DNA of 64,000 bases from Isoptericola jiangsuensis (GTDB lineage Bacteria > Actinomycetota > Actinomycetes > Actinomycetales > Cellulomonadaceae). The stretch lies in the NCBI RefSeq assembly GCF_002563715.1, contig NZ_PDJJ01000001.1, positions 1 through 64,000 on the forward strand. Direction: 5' to 3'. The translations under genes were made by a program, and so were the position numbers. Under the pieces are notes generated by a model. That model had not been told where the DNA came from and searched no databases. It was given only the letters and a program-made list of their open reading frames with translations. This document shows, piece after piece, positions 52,752 through 62,233 of this stretch. Each line of letters opens with the position of its first letter. The stretch's first letter is position 1.

Positions 52752-53387
52752 TCAGCCCCGACGCACCCGAAGGATGGTCGTCGTCTCGACGCCCGGCACG
52801 GTCGCGCCCTCGAGGATCTCGGGCTCGCCCGCCTTGAAGGACCGCAGCACCTTGCGCGCCGGGTCGATCTCCTTGTCGACGTTGCGCCCCTTGAGGACGA
52901 TCATCTCGCCGCCGCGCCGCAGCAACGGCATGCTCATCCGCGCGAGCTTGGACAGCGCCGCGACGGCGCGGGAGGTGACGACGTCCACCTCGAACGCACC
53001 GTCGTACTCCTCGGCCCGGCCGTGCTTGACCTCGACGTTCGCCAGGTCGAGGTCCTCGGCGATCTCCGTGAGCCAGGCGACCCGCCGTTCCATGGGCTCG
53101 ACGAGGTAGACCTGCGTCTGCGGTCGCATGAACGCGATGACGATGCCGGGGAGGCCGGCTCCGGAGCCGATGTCGGCGACGGTCCGCGCCTCGCCGAGGT
53201 AGGGAACCACAGCCGCGGAGTTCAGCAGGTGCCGCTCCCACAGGCGCTCCACCTCGCGGGGGCCGATGAGTCCGCGCGTCTCGCCCTCGTCGCGCAGTCG
53301 GTCGTGGAACCGCACCGCGGCCTCGTAGGCGTCACCGAAGAAGTCCTTGACCTCGGCGCTCGTCCCGATCGTCTCGTCCGTACCCAT
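52752..53387 (-). CDS. rsmG: 16S rRNA (guanine-N7)-methyltransferase
   Basis: A 211-residue SAM-dependent methyltransferase acting on 16S rRNA. The SAM site is DIGSGAGLPGIVIA, and substrate motifs include VYLVEPMERRVAWL and VDVVTSRAVAALSKL. Of two in-frame ATGs (53396 and 53387) the second is chosen because AGGATGGG precedes it. Loss of this enzyme is known to give streptomycin resistance in several bacteria. It follows jag in the rpmH-to-parA direction, with a terminator between them. Confidence 0.95.
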   Translation of the reverse strand: MGTDETIGTSAEVKDFFGDAYEAAVRFHDRLRDEGETRGLIGPREVERLWERHLLNSAAVVPYLGEARTVADIGSGAGLPGIVIAFMRPQTQVYLVEPMERRVAWLTEIAEDLDLANVEVKHGRAEEYDGAFEVDVVTSRAVAALSKLARMSMPLLRRGGEMIVLKGRNVDKEIDPARKVLRSFKAGEPEILEGATVPGVETTTILRVRRG

Positions 53388-53454
53388 GGTTCCCATCCTG
53401 TCTCATCCGCGTCCTGTGCTGCAGCGCGACGGCCCCGTGGGACCGGCAGACGAA

Positions 53455-53484
53455 GGCCCGCCGTCTCCGGTGAGACGGCGGGCC
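53455..53484 (-). terminator. Hairpin between jag and rsmG
   Basis: Perfect 13-bp arms (53455-53467 and 53472-53484) with a 4-base loop, just after the jag stop on the minus strand. Confidence 0.85.
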
Positions 53485-53497
53485 GGCGTCGGTTCGT

Positions 53498-54007
53498 TCA
53501 GTGGGCGGTCGCCGGGTGGATGACGACGTGCCGGTTCGGCTCGGTGCCCGCGGAGTCGCTGACCAGGCCCGCAGCCGCGACGACGTCGTGCACGACCTTG
53601 CGCTCGAAGGCGTTCATCGGCTCGAGCGAGACGGTAGTGCCGCTCTCCTGGACCCGCGCGACGGCGTCCTGCGCGACGGACTCCAGCTCGGAACGGCGTC
53701 CCGCCCGGTAGCCGCCGACGTCCAGCATGAGTCGGCTCCGCTCCCCCGTGCGGGCGAGGACGGCGAGGCGGGTGAGGTCCTGGAGTGCCTCGAGGACCTC
53801 GCCGTCGCGCCCGACCAGGGGCGACAGGAGCTCGGGCGCGTCCTCGGACACGATCTCGACGGCGGCACGGTCGTGCTTGATGTCGAGGTCGATGTCTCCG
53901 TCGAGGTCGGCGATGTCGAGGAGCTCCTCGAGGTAGTCGGCCGCGATCTCGCCCTCTTCCTCGAGACGGGCGACGGTGGACTTCTCGGGGGTCGTGTCAG
54001 CGCTCAT
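53498..54007 (-). CDS. jag: Jag/KhpB-type RNA-binding protein (KH and R3H domains)
   Basis: A 169-residue protein with the central KH-like domain (IVSEDAPELLSPLVGRDGEVLEALQDL, LMLDVGGYRAGRRSEL) and a C-terminal R3H domain (LEPMNAFERKVVHDVV, GTEPNRHVVIHPA). The N-terminal part is acidic. It binds RNA and sits directly downstream of yidC (9 bases), as in most bacteria. The Jag_N domain of firmicutes is absent, as usual in actinobacteria. Confidence 0.95.
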   Translation of the reverse strand: MSADTTPEKSTVARLEEEGEIAADYLEELLDIADLDGDIDLDIKHDRAAVEIVSEDAPELLSPLVGRDGEVLEALQDLTRLAVLARTGERSRLMLDVGGYRAGRRSELESVAQDAVARVQESGTTVSLEPMNAFERKVVHDVVAAAGLVSDSAGTEPNRHVVIHPATAH

Positions 54008-54016
54008 CGGTCGACC

Positions 54017-54958
54017 TCACTTCTTCTTCTTCTGGCGGTTCTTCCGCACGGGCTGCTGCCGCTGGCCGCGGACCTCGGGCGCCTCGGGGGCCTCGTCCTC
54101 GGTGACGACGTTCCCCTGCTTGGCCGCCTTGAGGGCCTTCTTCTCGTTGAGGAGACGCTCGGCCTCGGACCCGGGCGCGGGCATGCGCTTGATCGTGTAG
54201 AACTGCTGCCCCATCGACCAGAGGTTGGTCGTGGTCCAGTAGATGAGCACACCGACCGGGAAGTTCACGCCGGAGATGAGGAAGATCAGCGGCAGCGCGT
54301 ACAGCATGATCTTCTGCGTGTTCGCCATCGGGCCCTCGAGCGCGGCCTTGGGCATGTTCTTCATGGTGAGCTGGCGCTGCGTGAAGAACGTGGTGGCGCT
54401 CATCGCGACGATGAGGACGAGGATGACGGCGCGGACGCTCCAGTCCTCCGTCTGCATGAAGACGTCGGAGAGCTTCGCGCCGAGGAGGTCGGAGTTCTCG
54501 ATGTCGCTGGCGACGGCCGCGTTGATGGGACCGATCGGGTCCTTGGCGCCGGTGGCGATGGGCTGCAGGTTGTAGAGCACCCGGAACAGGGCGAAGAAGA
54601 TCGGCGACTGCAGCAGGACCGGCATGCAGGACGCGAACGGGTTCGTGCCGTGCTTGCGGTACAGCTCCATGGTCTCGCGGCCCATGGCCTCGCGGGACGA
54701 CGGGTCCGTCTTGCCCTTGTACTTCTTCTGGATGGCCTGCAGCTCGGGCTGCATGATCTGCATGCCGCGGGACGCCTTGATCTGCTTGAAGAACAGCGGG
54801 ATCAGGAGGATACGGATGACGATCGTCAGGGCGACGATGGACAGGACCCAGGCGAGCCCGGGGCCGTCCTGCATCCCCAGGGCGGTGAGCACCTGGTGCG
54901 AGCCGTACATGATCCAGGCAACGACCCACTGGATCGGGTACAGGATGGTGTCGATCAT
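54017..54958 (-). CDS. yidC: Membrane protein insertase YidC
   Basis: A 313-residue integral membrane protein with five helices and the hydrophilic-groove region: VLSIVALTIVIRILLIPLFFKQIK (helix with the conserved Arg), then the cytosolic hairpin with QKKYKGKTDPSSREAMGRETMELYRKHGTNPF, later GCMPVLLQ-like ASCMPVLLQSPIFFALFRVL. It inserts and folds membrane proteins with or without SecYEG. The C-terminal tail is Lys/Arg-rich and contacts ribosomes. It lies between yidD and jag. Confidence 0.96.
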   Translation of the reverse strand: MIDTILYPIQWVVAWIMYGSHQVLTALGMQDGPGLAWVLSIVALTIVIRILLIPLFFKQIKASRGMQIMQPELQAIQKKYKGKTDPSSREAMGRETMELYRKHGTNPFASCMPVLLQSPIFFALFRVLYNLQPIATGAKDPIGPINAAVASDIENSDLLGAKLSDVFMQTEDWSVRAVILVLIVAMSATTFFTQRQLTMKNMPKAALEGPMANTQKIMLYALPLIFLISGVNFPVGVLIYWTTTNLWSMGQQFYTIKRMPAPGSEAERLLNEKKALKAAKQGNVVTEDEAPEAPEVRGQRQQPVRKNRQKKKK

Positions 54959-55012
54959 CCCGGTTTGTCTCCTCTGTCGGAAGTCCGTGCTCCGGGCGGC
55001 GCGTCCCGGGGC

Positions 55013-55309
55013 TCAGTGCGTGTGGGCGCCGCTGTGCTCGTGCGTTCGAGCCGGCGGGACGTCGTCGACGCCGCCGAGGCTCCAGGGGTTGCACCGCAGG
55101 ATCCGCCAGAGGGCGAGGCCGGTACCGCGCAGAGGTCCGTGCGTGCGGATCGCGACGAGCGCGTAGTGGGAGCAGGAGGGGTAGTACTTGCAGGTGGGGC
55201 CGGTCATCGGTGACACGACCGCCTGGTAGACGCGGATCGCCCCGACCAGCACGGCCGTGGGGACGATGCGCAGGAGCTCGCGTCCTCTGCTCAGGATGGG
55301 GGAGCTCAT
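55013..55309 (-). CDS. yidD: Membrane protein insertion efficiency factor YidD
   Basis: A 98-residue small protein: [42 protein letters not shown] with the family Cys pair, and [16 protein letters not shown] near the end. It overlaps rnpA by ATGA, standard for this operon. It assists YidC-dependent insertion. The C-terminal His-rich tail is dispensable-looking. Confidence 0.95.
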   Translation of the reverse strand: MSSPILSRGRELLRIVPTAVLVGAIRVYQAVVSPMTGPTCKYYPSCSHYALVAIRTHGPLRGTGLALWRILRCNPWSLGGVDDVPPARTHEHSGAHTH

Positions 55310-55665
55310 CGGACGGGCCCGGAGGCGCGGTCGAGCGCGCGGTCGATGCCGCGTGCGACGTCCCGTTCGAGGTGGGCGTAGTCGACGTCGAGGGCGCGCG
55401 GAAGCGCGCGCAGCACGACGAGGGTGTCGTCGGGCAGCACGCTGATGCGCTGTGCTGCGGCGGTGCGCAGACGGCGTTTCACCAGGTTGCGGTGCACGGC
55501 GTGGCCCACGGCCTTGGAGACGACGAGACCGACGAGTGGTCCGTCCGTCCGGTCCGCGTCACGGACCAGATGGACGACCACCGTCGGTCGTCCCGCGCGC
55601 GTGCCGCCGCGCACCGCCCGTTCGAAGTCGACCGAGCGGCGCATGCGGCGCGCCGCGGGGAGCAT
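55306..55665 (-). CDS. rnpA: Ribonuclease P protein component
   Basis: A 119-residue basic protein that binds the RNase P RNA and the 5' leader of pre-tRNA. The RNR motif appears as [14 protein letters not shown], and the first helix/strand region has [29 protein letters not shown] 55665 lies 3 bases after the rpmH stop. Confidence 0.95.
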   Translation of the reverse strand: MLPAARRMRRSVDFERAVRGGTRAGRPTVVVHLVRDADRTDGPLVGLVVSKAVGHAVHRNLVKRRLRTAAAQRISVLPDDTLVVLRALPRALDVDYAHLERDVARGIDRALDRASGPVR

Positions 55666-55668
55666 CGC

Positions 55669-55806
55669 TCAGGCAGAGAGCTCGGCGCGACCCTTGCGGC
55701 GGCGGTTCGCCAGGATGGCGCGGCCGGCGCGGGTGCGCATGCGAAGGCGGAAGCCGTGGGTCTTGGCACGACGGCGGTTGTTCGGCTGGAAGGTCCGCTT
55801 GCTCAC
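55669..55806 (-). CDS. rpmH: 50S ribosomal protein L34
   Basis: A 45-residue L34: [20 protein letters not shown] with [18 protein letters not shown]. The start is GTG 55806 after GGAG. First gene of the rpmH-rnpA-yidD-yidC-jag run, divergent from dnaA. Confidence 0.97.
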   Translation of the reverse strand: MSKRTFQPNNRRRAKTHGFRLRMRTRAGRAILANRRRKGRAELSA

Positions 55807-56132
55807 GAGGTACTCCAAGAAACGTCGGGGAGGCACACCGTCTGGTCCTCGACGATGTCGGTCAGGTTGCAGGTCGTCCGCTGCAGCGGCAGTGTGACGG
55901 CCGGGCCGACCCAAGGCCTGCGCCCGAGTGTGGGCGCGCAAAAGTACCTGGAACGGCTGTCCGACGTTACGCCGTCGCGGGCTCTCAGGTCAACTGCTGC
56001 CGACGTGACGACGACGACACGCGTGGTCCTGCCGGTGGAGTTTCCACACCGCTGTCCACAGGGTCCACAGGGTGTGGAAAACTATGTGGACACTGCACAG
56101 CGACGCTGCACCGAGCAAGCCGGAGGAACCCC
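55807..56132. promoter_or_regulatory. rpmH-dnaA intergenic region with DnaA boxes
   Basis: This 326-bp region holds the divergent promoters of rpmH and dnaA. DnaA-box-like 9-mers cluster at 56041 (TTTCCACAC), 56052 (CTGTCCACA), 56061 (GGGTCCACA), 56073 (TGTGGAAAA) and 56085 (TGTGGACAC), just before the dnaA ribosome site. They suggest DnaA autorepression and possibly part of the origin. Confidence 0.75.
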
Positions 56133-57563
56133 GTGCCACAGTCCGACGCGAACATCACCGACGTCTGGTCCCAGACGTTGGCGACCCTCGAGGCCCGCTC
56201 GGACATCTCCGCCCGGCAGCTCGCGTTCATCCGGCTCGCCAAGCCGATGGCCATCCTGGACGACACCGTGTTCATCGCGGTCCCCCACGAGCAGACCCGC
56301 ACCTACCTCGAGACGAGCGCCCGCGACCAGCTCGTGTCGGCGATGTCCTCGACGCTGGGGCGCGACGTCCGCTTCGGCATCACGGTGGACCCCGAGCTGA
56401 GCCACGAGTCCCTGACGGGCCCCGCCCAGGACTACGCGCCGCCGGTGGAGACGCCCGCGGAGCCGGACGTGCCCGTGACGGTGCCGACCTCGCCGCTGCC
56501 CGCCGACCGCAAGGATCGGGTGGAGCCGACCCGGCTGCACCCGAAGTACATCTTCGAGACGTTCGTCATCGGCTCGTCCAACCGGTTCGCGCACGCGGCC
56601 GCGGTGGCGGTGGCCGAGGCGCCGGCCAAGGCGTACAACCCGCTGTTCATCTACGGCGACTCGGGGCTGGGCAAGACGCACCTGCTGCACGCGATCGGCC
56701 ACTACGCCCACAACCTCTATCCCCACGTGCGTGTGCGCTACGTGAACTCGGAGGAGTTCACGAACGACTTCATCAACAGCATCGGTGACGGTCGCACGGG
56801 TGCGTTCCAGCGCCGGTACCGCGACGTCGACGTGCTCCTCATCGACGACATCCAGTTCCTGCAGGGCAAGGAGCAGACGATGGAGGAGTTCTTCCACACC
56901 TTCAACGCCCTGCACAACGCCGACAAGCAGGTCGTCATCACCTCGGACGTGCCGCCGAAGAAGCTGGACGGGTTCGAGGACCGTCTGCGGTCCCGGTTCG
57001 AGTGGGGCCTCATCACGGACGTGCAGCCACCCGACCTGGAGACGCGGATCGCGATCCTGCGCAAGAAGGCGGCGAGCGAGCGCCTGGACGTCCCGGCGGA
57101 GGTCCTCAGCTACATCGGCTCGCGGATCTCGACGAACATCCGCGAGCTGGAGGGCGCGCTGATCCGCGTCACGGCGTTCGCGAACCTCAACAAGCAGCAG
57201 GTGGACCTCGCGCTGGCGGAGATCGTCCTCAAGGACCTGTTGACGGACGACGACCAGGCGGCCGAGATCACCCCGGCGGTCGTCATCGCACAGACGGCCG
57301 CCTACTTCGGTCTGACGATCGAGGACCTGTGCGGGACGTCGCGGTCGCGCGTGCTGGTCACGGCGCGGCAGATCGCCATGTACCTGTGCCGCGAGCTGAC
57401 GGACCTGTCGCTGCCGAAGATCGGTCAGCAGTTCGGCGGTCGGGACCACACGACGGTCATGCACGCGAACCGCAAGATCGCCGGTCAGATGGCGGAGCGC
57501 CGGTCGACGTACAACCAGGTGACCGAGCTGACGAGCCGCATCAAGCAGCAGCACCGCGGCTGA
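56133..57563 (+). CDS. dnaA: Chromosomal replication initiator DnaA
   Basis: A 476-residue AAA+ initiator. Domain I is residues ~8-85 (VWSQTLATLEARSDISARQLAFIRLAKP), followed by a short Pro/acidic linker domain II (~95-130). In domain III, the Walker A is GDSGLGKT at 175-182 and Walker B ends at Asp240 (VDVLLIDDIQF). Domain IV ends with the DNA-binding signature GRDHTTVMHANRKI. The linker is much shorter than in Streptomyces DnaA. GTG 56133 follows CGGAGGAA. Confidence 0.98.
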   Translation: MPQSDANITDVWSQTLATLEARSDISARQLAFIRLAKPMAILDDTVFIAVPHEQTRTYLETSARDQLVSAMSSTLGRDVRFGITVDPELSHESLTGPAQDYAPPVETPAEPDVPVTVPTSPLPADRKDRVEPTRLHPKYIFETFVIGSSNRFAHAAAVAVAEAPAKAYNPLFIYGDSGLGKTHLLHAIGHYAHNLYPHVRVRYVNSEEFTNDFINSIGDGRTGAFQRRYRDVDVLLIDDIQFLQGKEQTMEEFFHTFNALHNADKQVVITSDVPPKKLDGFEDRLRSRFEWGLITDVQPPDLETRIAILRKKAASERLDVPAEVLSYIGSRISTNIRELEGALIRVTAFANLNKQQVDLALAEIVLKDLLTDDDQAAEITPAVVIAQTAAYFGLTIEDLCGTSRSRVLVTARQIAMYLCRELTDLSLPKIGQQFGGRDHTTVMHANRKIAGQMAERRSTYNQVTELTSRIKQQHRG

Positions 57564-58116
57564 TCCGGCGTCGTCCCCACCGGTCCACACCTGTCCACGA
57601 GGGTGTGGACGGGCTCCGCTCACAGGGTTGCCCACAGCCCCTCCTCCGGAATCGTCCGGATCGGGGCGAGATCTCCCCAGCGTGTGGACACGCATGGTGG
57701 ACAACTCGGTCGGACTCGGGCAGGCCGTCGTGCACACCTGTGGACAGATCTGTGGATGCCTGTGGAACACGCCGCCGTACCGGTGGACGAACACCAGGTG
57801 AACGGTGGACGCCTGTGGGTACAAGATGCGCCGCCCACAGGCACCGCCGGCCACCCACAGGTTGTCCCCACCCGCTACCCACACGCCGACACGGCCTCTG
57901 ACCTGCGGCGACATCGGTTCTCCCCAGATTCCACAGGTGCTATGACGACGATGAACGTGTTCTTCAAGGGGATGGACGACCCGCCTTCATCACCCGACGC
58001 AGCCCGGGACGAGCGACCGACCGGCCGAGGCTCGGCGCGGTAGTGTGGGGGCCGGTGCGGTACCGCCACCTGCCCGGACGGCACCGACGCACCGCACGAG
58101 AAACCTGAGGAGTGGG
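57564..58116. other. oriC: Origin of replication (oriC)
   Basis: The 553 bp between dnaA and dnaN has at least a dozen DnaA-box-like 9-mers in both orientations. Examples are 57582 (GGTCCACAC), 57604 (TGTGGACGG), 57628 (TTGCCCACA), 57683 (TGTGGACAC), 57696 (GGTGGACAA), 57739 (TGTGGACAG), 57751 (TGTGGATGC), 57761 (TGTGGAACA), 57814 (TGTGGGTAC) and 57862 (TTGTCCCCA). The stretch around 57917-57970 is relatively AT-rich and could unwind. No gene in it. Confidence 0.9.
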
Positions 58117-59250
58117 ATGAAGTTCCGCGTCGAGCGCGACGTCCTGGCCGAGGCCGTGACCTGGACGGCTCGCACCCTCCCCACGCGCCCCCCGGCACCG
58201 GTGCTCGCCGGTGTCCGGATCGAGGCGGACGCCGCCGGCACGATCGTCCTGGCCAGCTTCGACTACGAGGTCTCGGCACGCTCCGAGATCGCGGCCGAGG
58301 TCGCCGAGCCCGGGACGGTGCTCGTCTCCGGCCGGCTGCTGGCGGAGATCTCGCGTGCCCTGCCGAACAAGCCGGTGGACGTCTCGGTGGAGGGCAACAA
58401 GGTCGTCCTCACCTGCGGGGCGTCCCGCTTCACGCTGCTGACGATGCCGGTGGAGGAGTACCCGTCCCTGCCGACCCTGCCCGAGCTCACGGGCACGGTC
58501 TCGGGCGACGCGCTCACGCACGCGGTCGCGCAGGTCAGCGTCGCGGCGAGCCGCGACGACACGCTCCCCCTGCTGACGGGCGTCCGCGTGGAGATCGAGG
58601 GCGAGCGGATCACGCTGCTCGCCACGGACCGCTACCGCCTCGCGCTGCGCGAGCTGACGTGGACGCCGGCGACCCCGGGCTACTCGACGGTGGCCCTGGT
58701 GCGCGCCCGCACGCTCAACGACGTCGCCAAGTCCCTCGGGTCGGGCGGCGGCCTGGTCAACATCGGCCTGTCCACCGGCGAGGGTCTGGACCTCATCGGC
58801 TTCGAGGCCGGCGGACGCCAGACGACCTCGCAGCTCGTCGACGGGGACTACCCGGCCGTGCGCCGCCTGTTCCCCGACGCGACGCCCATCCACGCCGTCG
58901 TCCCCACCCAGGCGCTCATCGATGCGGCCAAGCGCGTGTCGCTGGTCGCCGAGCGCAACACCCCGATCCGGCTGGCGTTCTCCGAGGGCCAGGTCGTGCT
59001 CGACGCCGGCCAGGGCGACGACGCGCAGGCCTCGGAGGCGCTCGAGGCGGTCCTGGTGGGCGAGGACATCCAGGTGGCGTTCAACCCGCAGTTCCTGCTC
59101 GACGGCCTGGGTGCGCTGGGCACCGACTTCGTGCGGCTGTCGTTCACCCACCCCAACAAGCCGGTGGAGTTCACGGGCCAGGGCTCGCTCGACGGCGAGG
59201 ACTCGTCGGAGTACCGCTACCTGCTGGTGCCGATCCGCTTCTCGTCCTGA
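58117..59250 (+). CDS. dnaN: DNA polymerase III beta sliding clamp
   Basis: A 377-residue ring subunit that tethers polymerase. It starts MKFRVERDVLAEAV after GAGGAG. Family blocks include PAPVLAGVRIEADAAGTIVLASFDYEVSA, GEGLDLIGFEAGGRQTTSQLVDGDYPAVRRLFP, and the C-terminal YRYLLVPIRFS. Upstream lies oriC, downstream gnd. Confidence 0.98.
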   Translation: MKFRVERDVLAEAVTWTARTLPTRPPAPVLAGVRIEADAAGTIVLASFDYEVSARSEIAAEVAEPGTVLVSGRLLAEISRALPNKPVDVSVEGNKVVLTCGASRFTLLTMPVEEYPSLPTLPELTGTVSGDALTHAVAQVSVAASRDDTLPLLTGVRVEIEGERITLLATDRYRLALRELTWTPATPGYSTVALVRARTLNDVAKSLGSGGGLVNIGLSTGEGLDLIGFEAGGRQTTSQLVDGDYPAVRRLFPDATPIHAVVPTQALIDAAKRVSLVAERNTPIRLAFSEGQVVLDAGQGDDAQASEALEAVLVGEDIQVAFNPQFLLDGLGALGTDFVRLSFTHPNKPVEFTGQGSLDGEDSSEYRYLLVPIRFSS

Positions 59251-59318
59251 CCCGGTCCGTCGCAGCCCGCGCGGCGGCGACGGACGCGCCCTACGCTCGC
59301 ACCGACGGCTACCGGAGG

Positions 59319-59327
59319 TTATCCACA
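59319..59327 (+). promoter_or_regulatory. Consensus DnaA box spanning the gnd translation start
   Basis: TTATCCACA, the exact E. coli R1-type DnaA box, lies between the GGAGG ribosome site and the start codon of gnd; its last A is the A of ATG. Other boxes in this window are imperfect forms, so an exact one here is notable. Confidence 0.7.
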
Positions 59328-60223
59328 TGGTCACCCACCTGGGTCTTGTCGGTCTGGGCAAGATGGGCAACAACATGCGCGAGCGGCTGCGTCGCGGCGG
59401 CATCGAGGTCACGGGCTACGACCCGCGACCGGAGGTGTCGGACGTCGCGACGCTCGCGGACCTGGTGGCGGCCCTCCCCGGCCCGCGACGCGTGGTCTGG
59501 GTGATGGTGCCCGCCGGCGACCCGACGCGGTCCGTCGTGCGCGAGCTGGGGACGCTCCTGTCCGAGGGCGACGTGGTCGTCGAGGGCGGGAACTCCCACT
59601 ACCCGGAGGACCAGGCGCGCGCGGCCGAGCTGGGCGAGCACGGCGTCGGCTACGTCGACGTGGGTGTGTCCGGCGGCGTGTGGGGCCTGGAGAACGGCTA
59701 CGGCCTGATGTGCGGCGGCTCGGAGGCCGACGTCGAGCTCCTCATGCCGGTGTTCGACGCGCTGCGGCCGGAGGGTCCCCGCGAGGAGGGCTTCGTGCAC
59801 GCCGGCGGTGTCGGCGCCGGGCACTTCGCGAAGATGGTCCACAACGGCATCGAGTACGGCCTGATGCAGGCGTACGCGGAGGGCTACGAGCTCCTCGCGG
59901 CGAAGGACGGCCTGGTCACGGACGTGCACGGCACCATGAAGGCGTGGATGCGCGGCACGGTGGTGCGGTCGTGGCTGCTGGACCTCATGGTGCTCGCCCT
60001 GGAGCACGACCCGAGCCTCGCGGCGATCGACGACTGGGTCGACGACTCGGGCGAGGGCCGCTGGACCGTGGACGAGGCCATCGACAACGCGGTGCCGCTG
60101 CCCGTGATCTCCGCCGCGCTGTTCGCGCGCTTCGCGTCCCGCCAGACGGAGTCGCCCGCCATGAAGGCGGTCGCGGCGCTGCGCCAGCAGTTCGGCGGGC
60201 ACGCGGTCAAGCCCGCCACGTAA
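59327..60223 (+). CDS. gnd: 6-phosphogluconate dehydrogenase (decarboxylating), short form
   Basis: A 298-residue enzyme, close in size to the short NAD-preferring form. Rossmann motif [16 protein letters not shown], then VMVPAGDPT, the catalytic region [17 protein letters not shown] and the active-site Lys in [19 protein letters not shown], all as in the 6PGDH family. It converts 6-phosphogluconate to ribulose 5-phosphate. Its place between dnaN and recF is common in Streptomyces-like genomes. Starts at ATG 59327. Confidence 0.95.
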   Translation: MVTHLGLVGLGKMGNNMRERLRRGGIEVTGYDPRPEVSDVATLADLVAALPGPRRVVWVMVPAGDPTRSVVRELGTLLSEGDVVVEGGNSHYPEDQARAAELGEHGVGYVDVGVSGGVWGLENGYGLMCGGSEADVELLMPVFDALRPEGPREEGFVHAGGVGAGHFAKMVHNGIEYGLMQAYAEGYELLAAKDGLVTDVHGTMKAWMRGTVVRSWLLDLMVLALEHDPSLAAIDDWVDDSGEGRWTVDEAIDNAVPLPVISAALFARFASRQTESPAMKAVAALRQQFGGHAVKPAT

Positions 60224-60242
60224 GCGGCGCGAGACTGGTCCC

Positions 60243-61415
60243 ATGTACGTCTCGCACCTGTCTCTGCTGGACTTCCGCTCCTACGAGGCGGCCGACGTCG
60301 AGCTCGAGCCCGGTCCGAACGCGTTCGTGGGGCGCAACGGACGCGGCAAGACGAACCTCGTGGAGGCGATCGGCTACGTCGCGACGCTCGGCAGCCACCG
60401 CGTCGCGAACGACGCCCCCCTCATCCGGGCGGGCGCGGACCGTGCGGTGGTGCGCGCCCGCGTGGTGCGGGCGGACCGCGCCTCCACCGTGGAGCTGGAG
60501 ATCACGGCGGGCAAGGCCAACCGGGCGCGGATCAACCGCGGTCAGCTCGGCCGGGCGCGGGACGTCCTGGGGATCCTGCGCACGGTGCTGTTCGCGCCGG
60601 AGGACCTCGCGCTGGTCAAGGGCGACCCGGACGGCCGACGACGTTTCCTCGACCAGCTCGTCGTGCAGCTCCTGCCGCGGGCGGCGTCCGTGCACGCGGA
60701 CTACGACCGGGTGCTGCGGCAGCGTTCCGCCCTGCTGAAGTCGTTGCGGGGGCACCGGGCGGCGGGCCGCTCCCCCGACACCGCGACGCTGGAGGTCTGG
60801 GACGCCCGGGCCGCGCAGCTCGGCGCGCAGGTGCTGGCGTGGCGCACGTCGTTGGTCCGTTCCATGGCGCCGCTGGTCGCGGACGCGTACGCGCAGGTCA
60901 GCGACTCCGACGGCGAGGCGGTGGTCGAGTACCGCTCGGCGGTCCTCGACGCCGCGGACGGCACGGACCAGGGCGACCTGGAGAAGGCGATGCTCGCCGT
61001 GCTGCAGGAGCGCCGTGACGCCGAGGTGGAGCGCGGGCAGAGCTTGGTGGGCCCGCACCGTGACGACCTCGTGCTGGCCCTCGGCGGCCTGCCAGCGAAG
61101 GGGTACGCGAGCCACGGGGAGTCGTGGTCGTTCGCGCTCGCGCTGCGCCTGGCGTCGTTCCGGCTGCTGGGCGGGGCGGACGAGCTGACGGGTCATGCGG
61201 TCTTCTGGGACCCGGACCACGGCTCGGACGCGGATCCCGTGCTGATCCTGGACGACGTGTTCGCGGAGCTGGACGTGCGGCGCCGTGAGCGGCTGGCGGA
61301 GCTGGTGCTGCCCGCCCGCCAGGTGCTCGTGACGGCGGCGGTGCCGCAGGACGTCCCGGAGCTGCTGGCGGGCGCTCGCTTCGAGGTGACGCCGGGCGTG
61401 GTGCGGCGTGTCTGA
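60243..61415 (+). CDS. recF: DNA replication and repair protein RecF
   Basis: A 390-residue SMC-like ATPase for gap repair. Walker [10 protein letters not shown] (residues 30-38), signature-like [17 protein letters not shown], and Walker [20 protein letters not shown] are clear. It loads RecA via RecFOR at gaps. It overlaps the downstream dciA gene by 8 bases. Confidence 0.97.
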   Translation: MYVSHLSLLDFRSYEAADVELEPGPNAFVGRNGRGKTNLVEAIGYVATLGSHRVANDAPLIRAGADRAVVRARVVRADRASTVELEITAGKANRARINRGQLGRARDVLGILRTVLFAPEDLALVKGDPDGRRRFLDQLVVQLLPRAASVHADYDRVLRQRSALLKSLRGHRAAGRSPDTATLEVWDARAAQLGAQVLAWRTSLVRSMAPLVADAYAQVSDSDGEAVVEYRSAVLDAADGTDQGDLEKAMLAVLQERRDAEVERGQSLVGPHRDDLVLALGGLPAKGYASHGESWSFALALRLASFRLLGGADELTGHAVFWDPDHGSDADPVLILDDVFAELDVRRRERLAELVLPARQVLVTAAVPQDVPELLAGARFEVTPGVVRRV

Positions 61416-61983
61416 CGCGTCGGCGGACGACGACGCCTCGGGCGGTCCGCGGGAGCGTGACCCGCGGCCCGTCGCGGCCCGCGGCGACCTCACGCCGCCG
61501 TCGGAGGTGGCTCGGGAGGCGCTGAACCGGGCGAAGGCGGCGGCGCGGGCGAAGGGCCTGCGGCCGGGCGCCCCGTCGCGTCGCTCGCCCCTGGCGGAGC
61601 CGCACACGGAGCGCAAGGGCCCGGGGGCGCGGGACCCGCGGACGCTGTCGGACGTCGTGGGCCGGCTGCTGCGGGACAAGGGCTGGACGCAGGACGTGTC
61701 GGTGGGCGGCGTGATCGGCCGGTGGCGCGAGGTCGTGGGCGACCAGGTGGCGGACCACTGCGTCCCGGAGACGTTCGAGGACAAGGTGCTGGTGGTCCGC
61801 ACGGACTCCACGGCGTGGGCGACGCAGGTGCGGATGCTGACGCCGACCCTGCTGCGACGGCTCGCCGAGGAGGTCGGCGAGGGCGTCGTGGAGCAGGTGC
61901 AGGTGCTCGGTCCGGCGGGGCCGAGCTTCCGCCGCGGACGCCGTTCGGTGAGGGGTCCGGGGCCCGGCGACACGTACGGCTGA
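61408..61983 (+). CDS. DciA-like protein (DUF721)
   Basis: A 191-residue protein. The conserved DUF721 domain is in the C-terminal half: [58 protein letters not shown], with a basic disordered N-terminus. In bacteria lacking DnaC, DciA is the helicase loader, and this one sits between recF and gyrB as in mycobacteria (Rv0004). GTG 61408 overlaps recF. Confidence 0.93.
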   Translation: MSDASADDDASGGPRERDPRPVAARGDLTPPSEVAREALNRAKAAARAKGLRPGAPSRRSPLAEPHTERKGPGARDPRTLSDVVGRLLRDKGWTQDVSVGGVIGRWREVVGDQVADHCVPETFEDKVLVVRTDSTAWATQVRMLTPTLLRRLAEEVGEGVVEQVQVLGPAGPSFRRGRRSVRGPGPGDTYG

Positions 61984-62233
61984 CCGTCGGCGCGGCAGGT
62001 GTGGAGAACCCTGTGGAAAACGTGGGGCAACGCACACGCGCGGGGGCGTCGGACCCGCGGTTTCACGGGCATTCGCGGTAGACTCGTCTGGTGTTCCGGG
62101 GGGCGTCCCGGGGCCGATTCGAGCACCGACGAGCAGCCGGCACGCCACCCCTGTGCCATTCCCGTGCGCTGCGGCCCGGACGCGTCCGGGTGCCCCTGTC
62201 GCGTGCGTGGAACGACGAGGAGTGCTCCCGCCT
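61984..62233 (+). promoter_or_regulatory. gyrB upstream region
   Basis: This 250-bp region between dciA and gyrB has TAGACT at 62079-62084 as a plausible -10. TGTGGAGAA (62000) and TGTGGAAAA (62012) are DnaA-box-like. The long leader (about 145 bases) before the gyrB start holds no clear small open frame with a ribosome site. Confidence 0.55.

Noticed and set aside
62222..62233. GTG 62222 as gyrB start
   Set aside because: It overlaps the GAGGAG site; GTG 62234 has better spacing and gives the usual N-terminal length. Not fully excluded.
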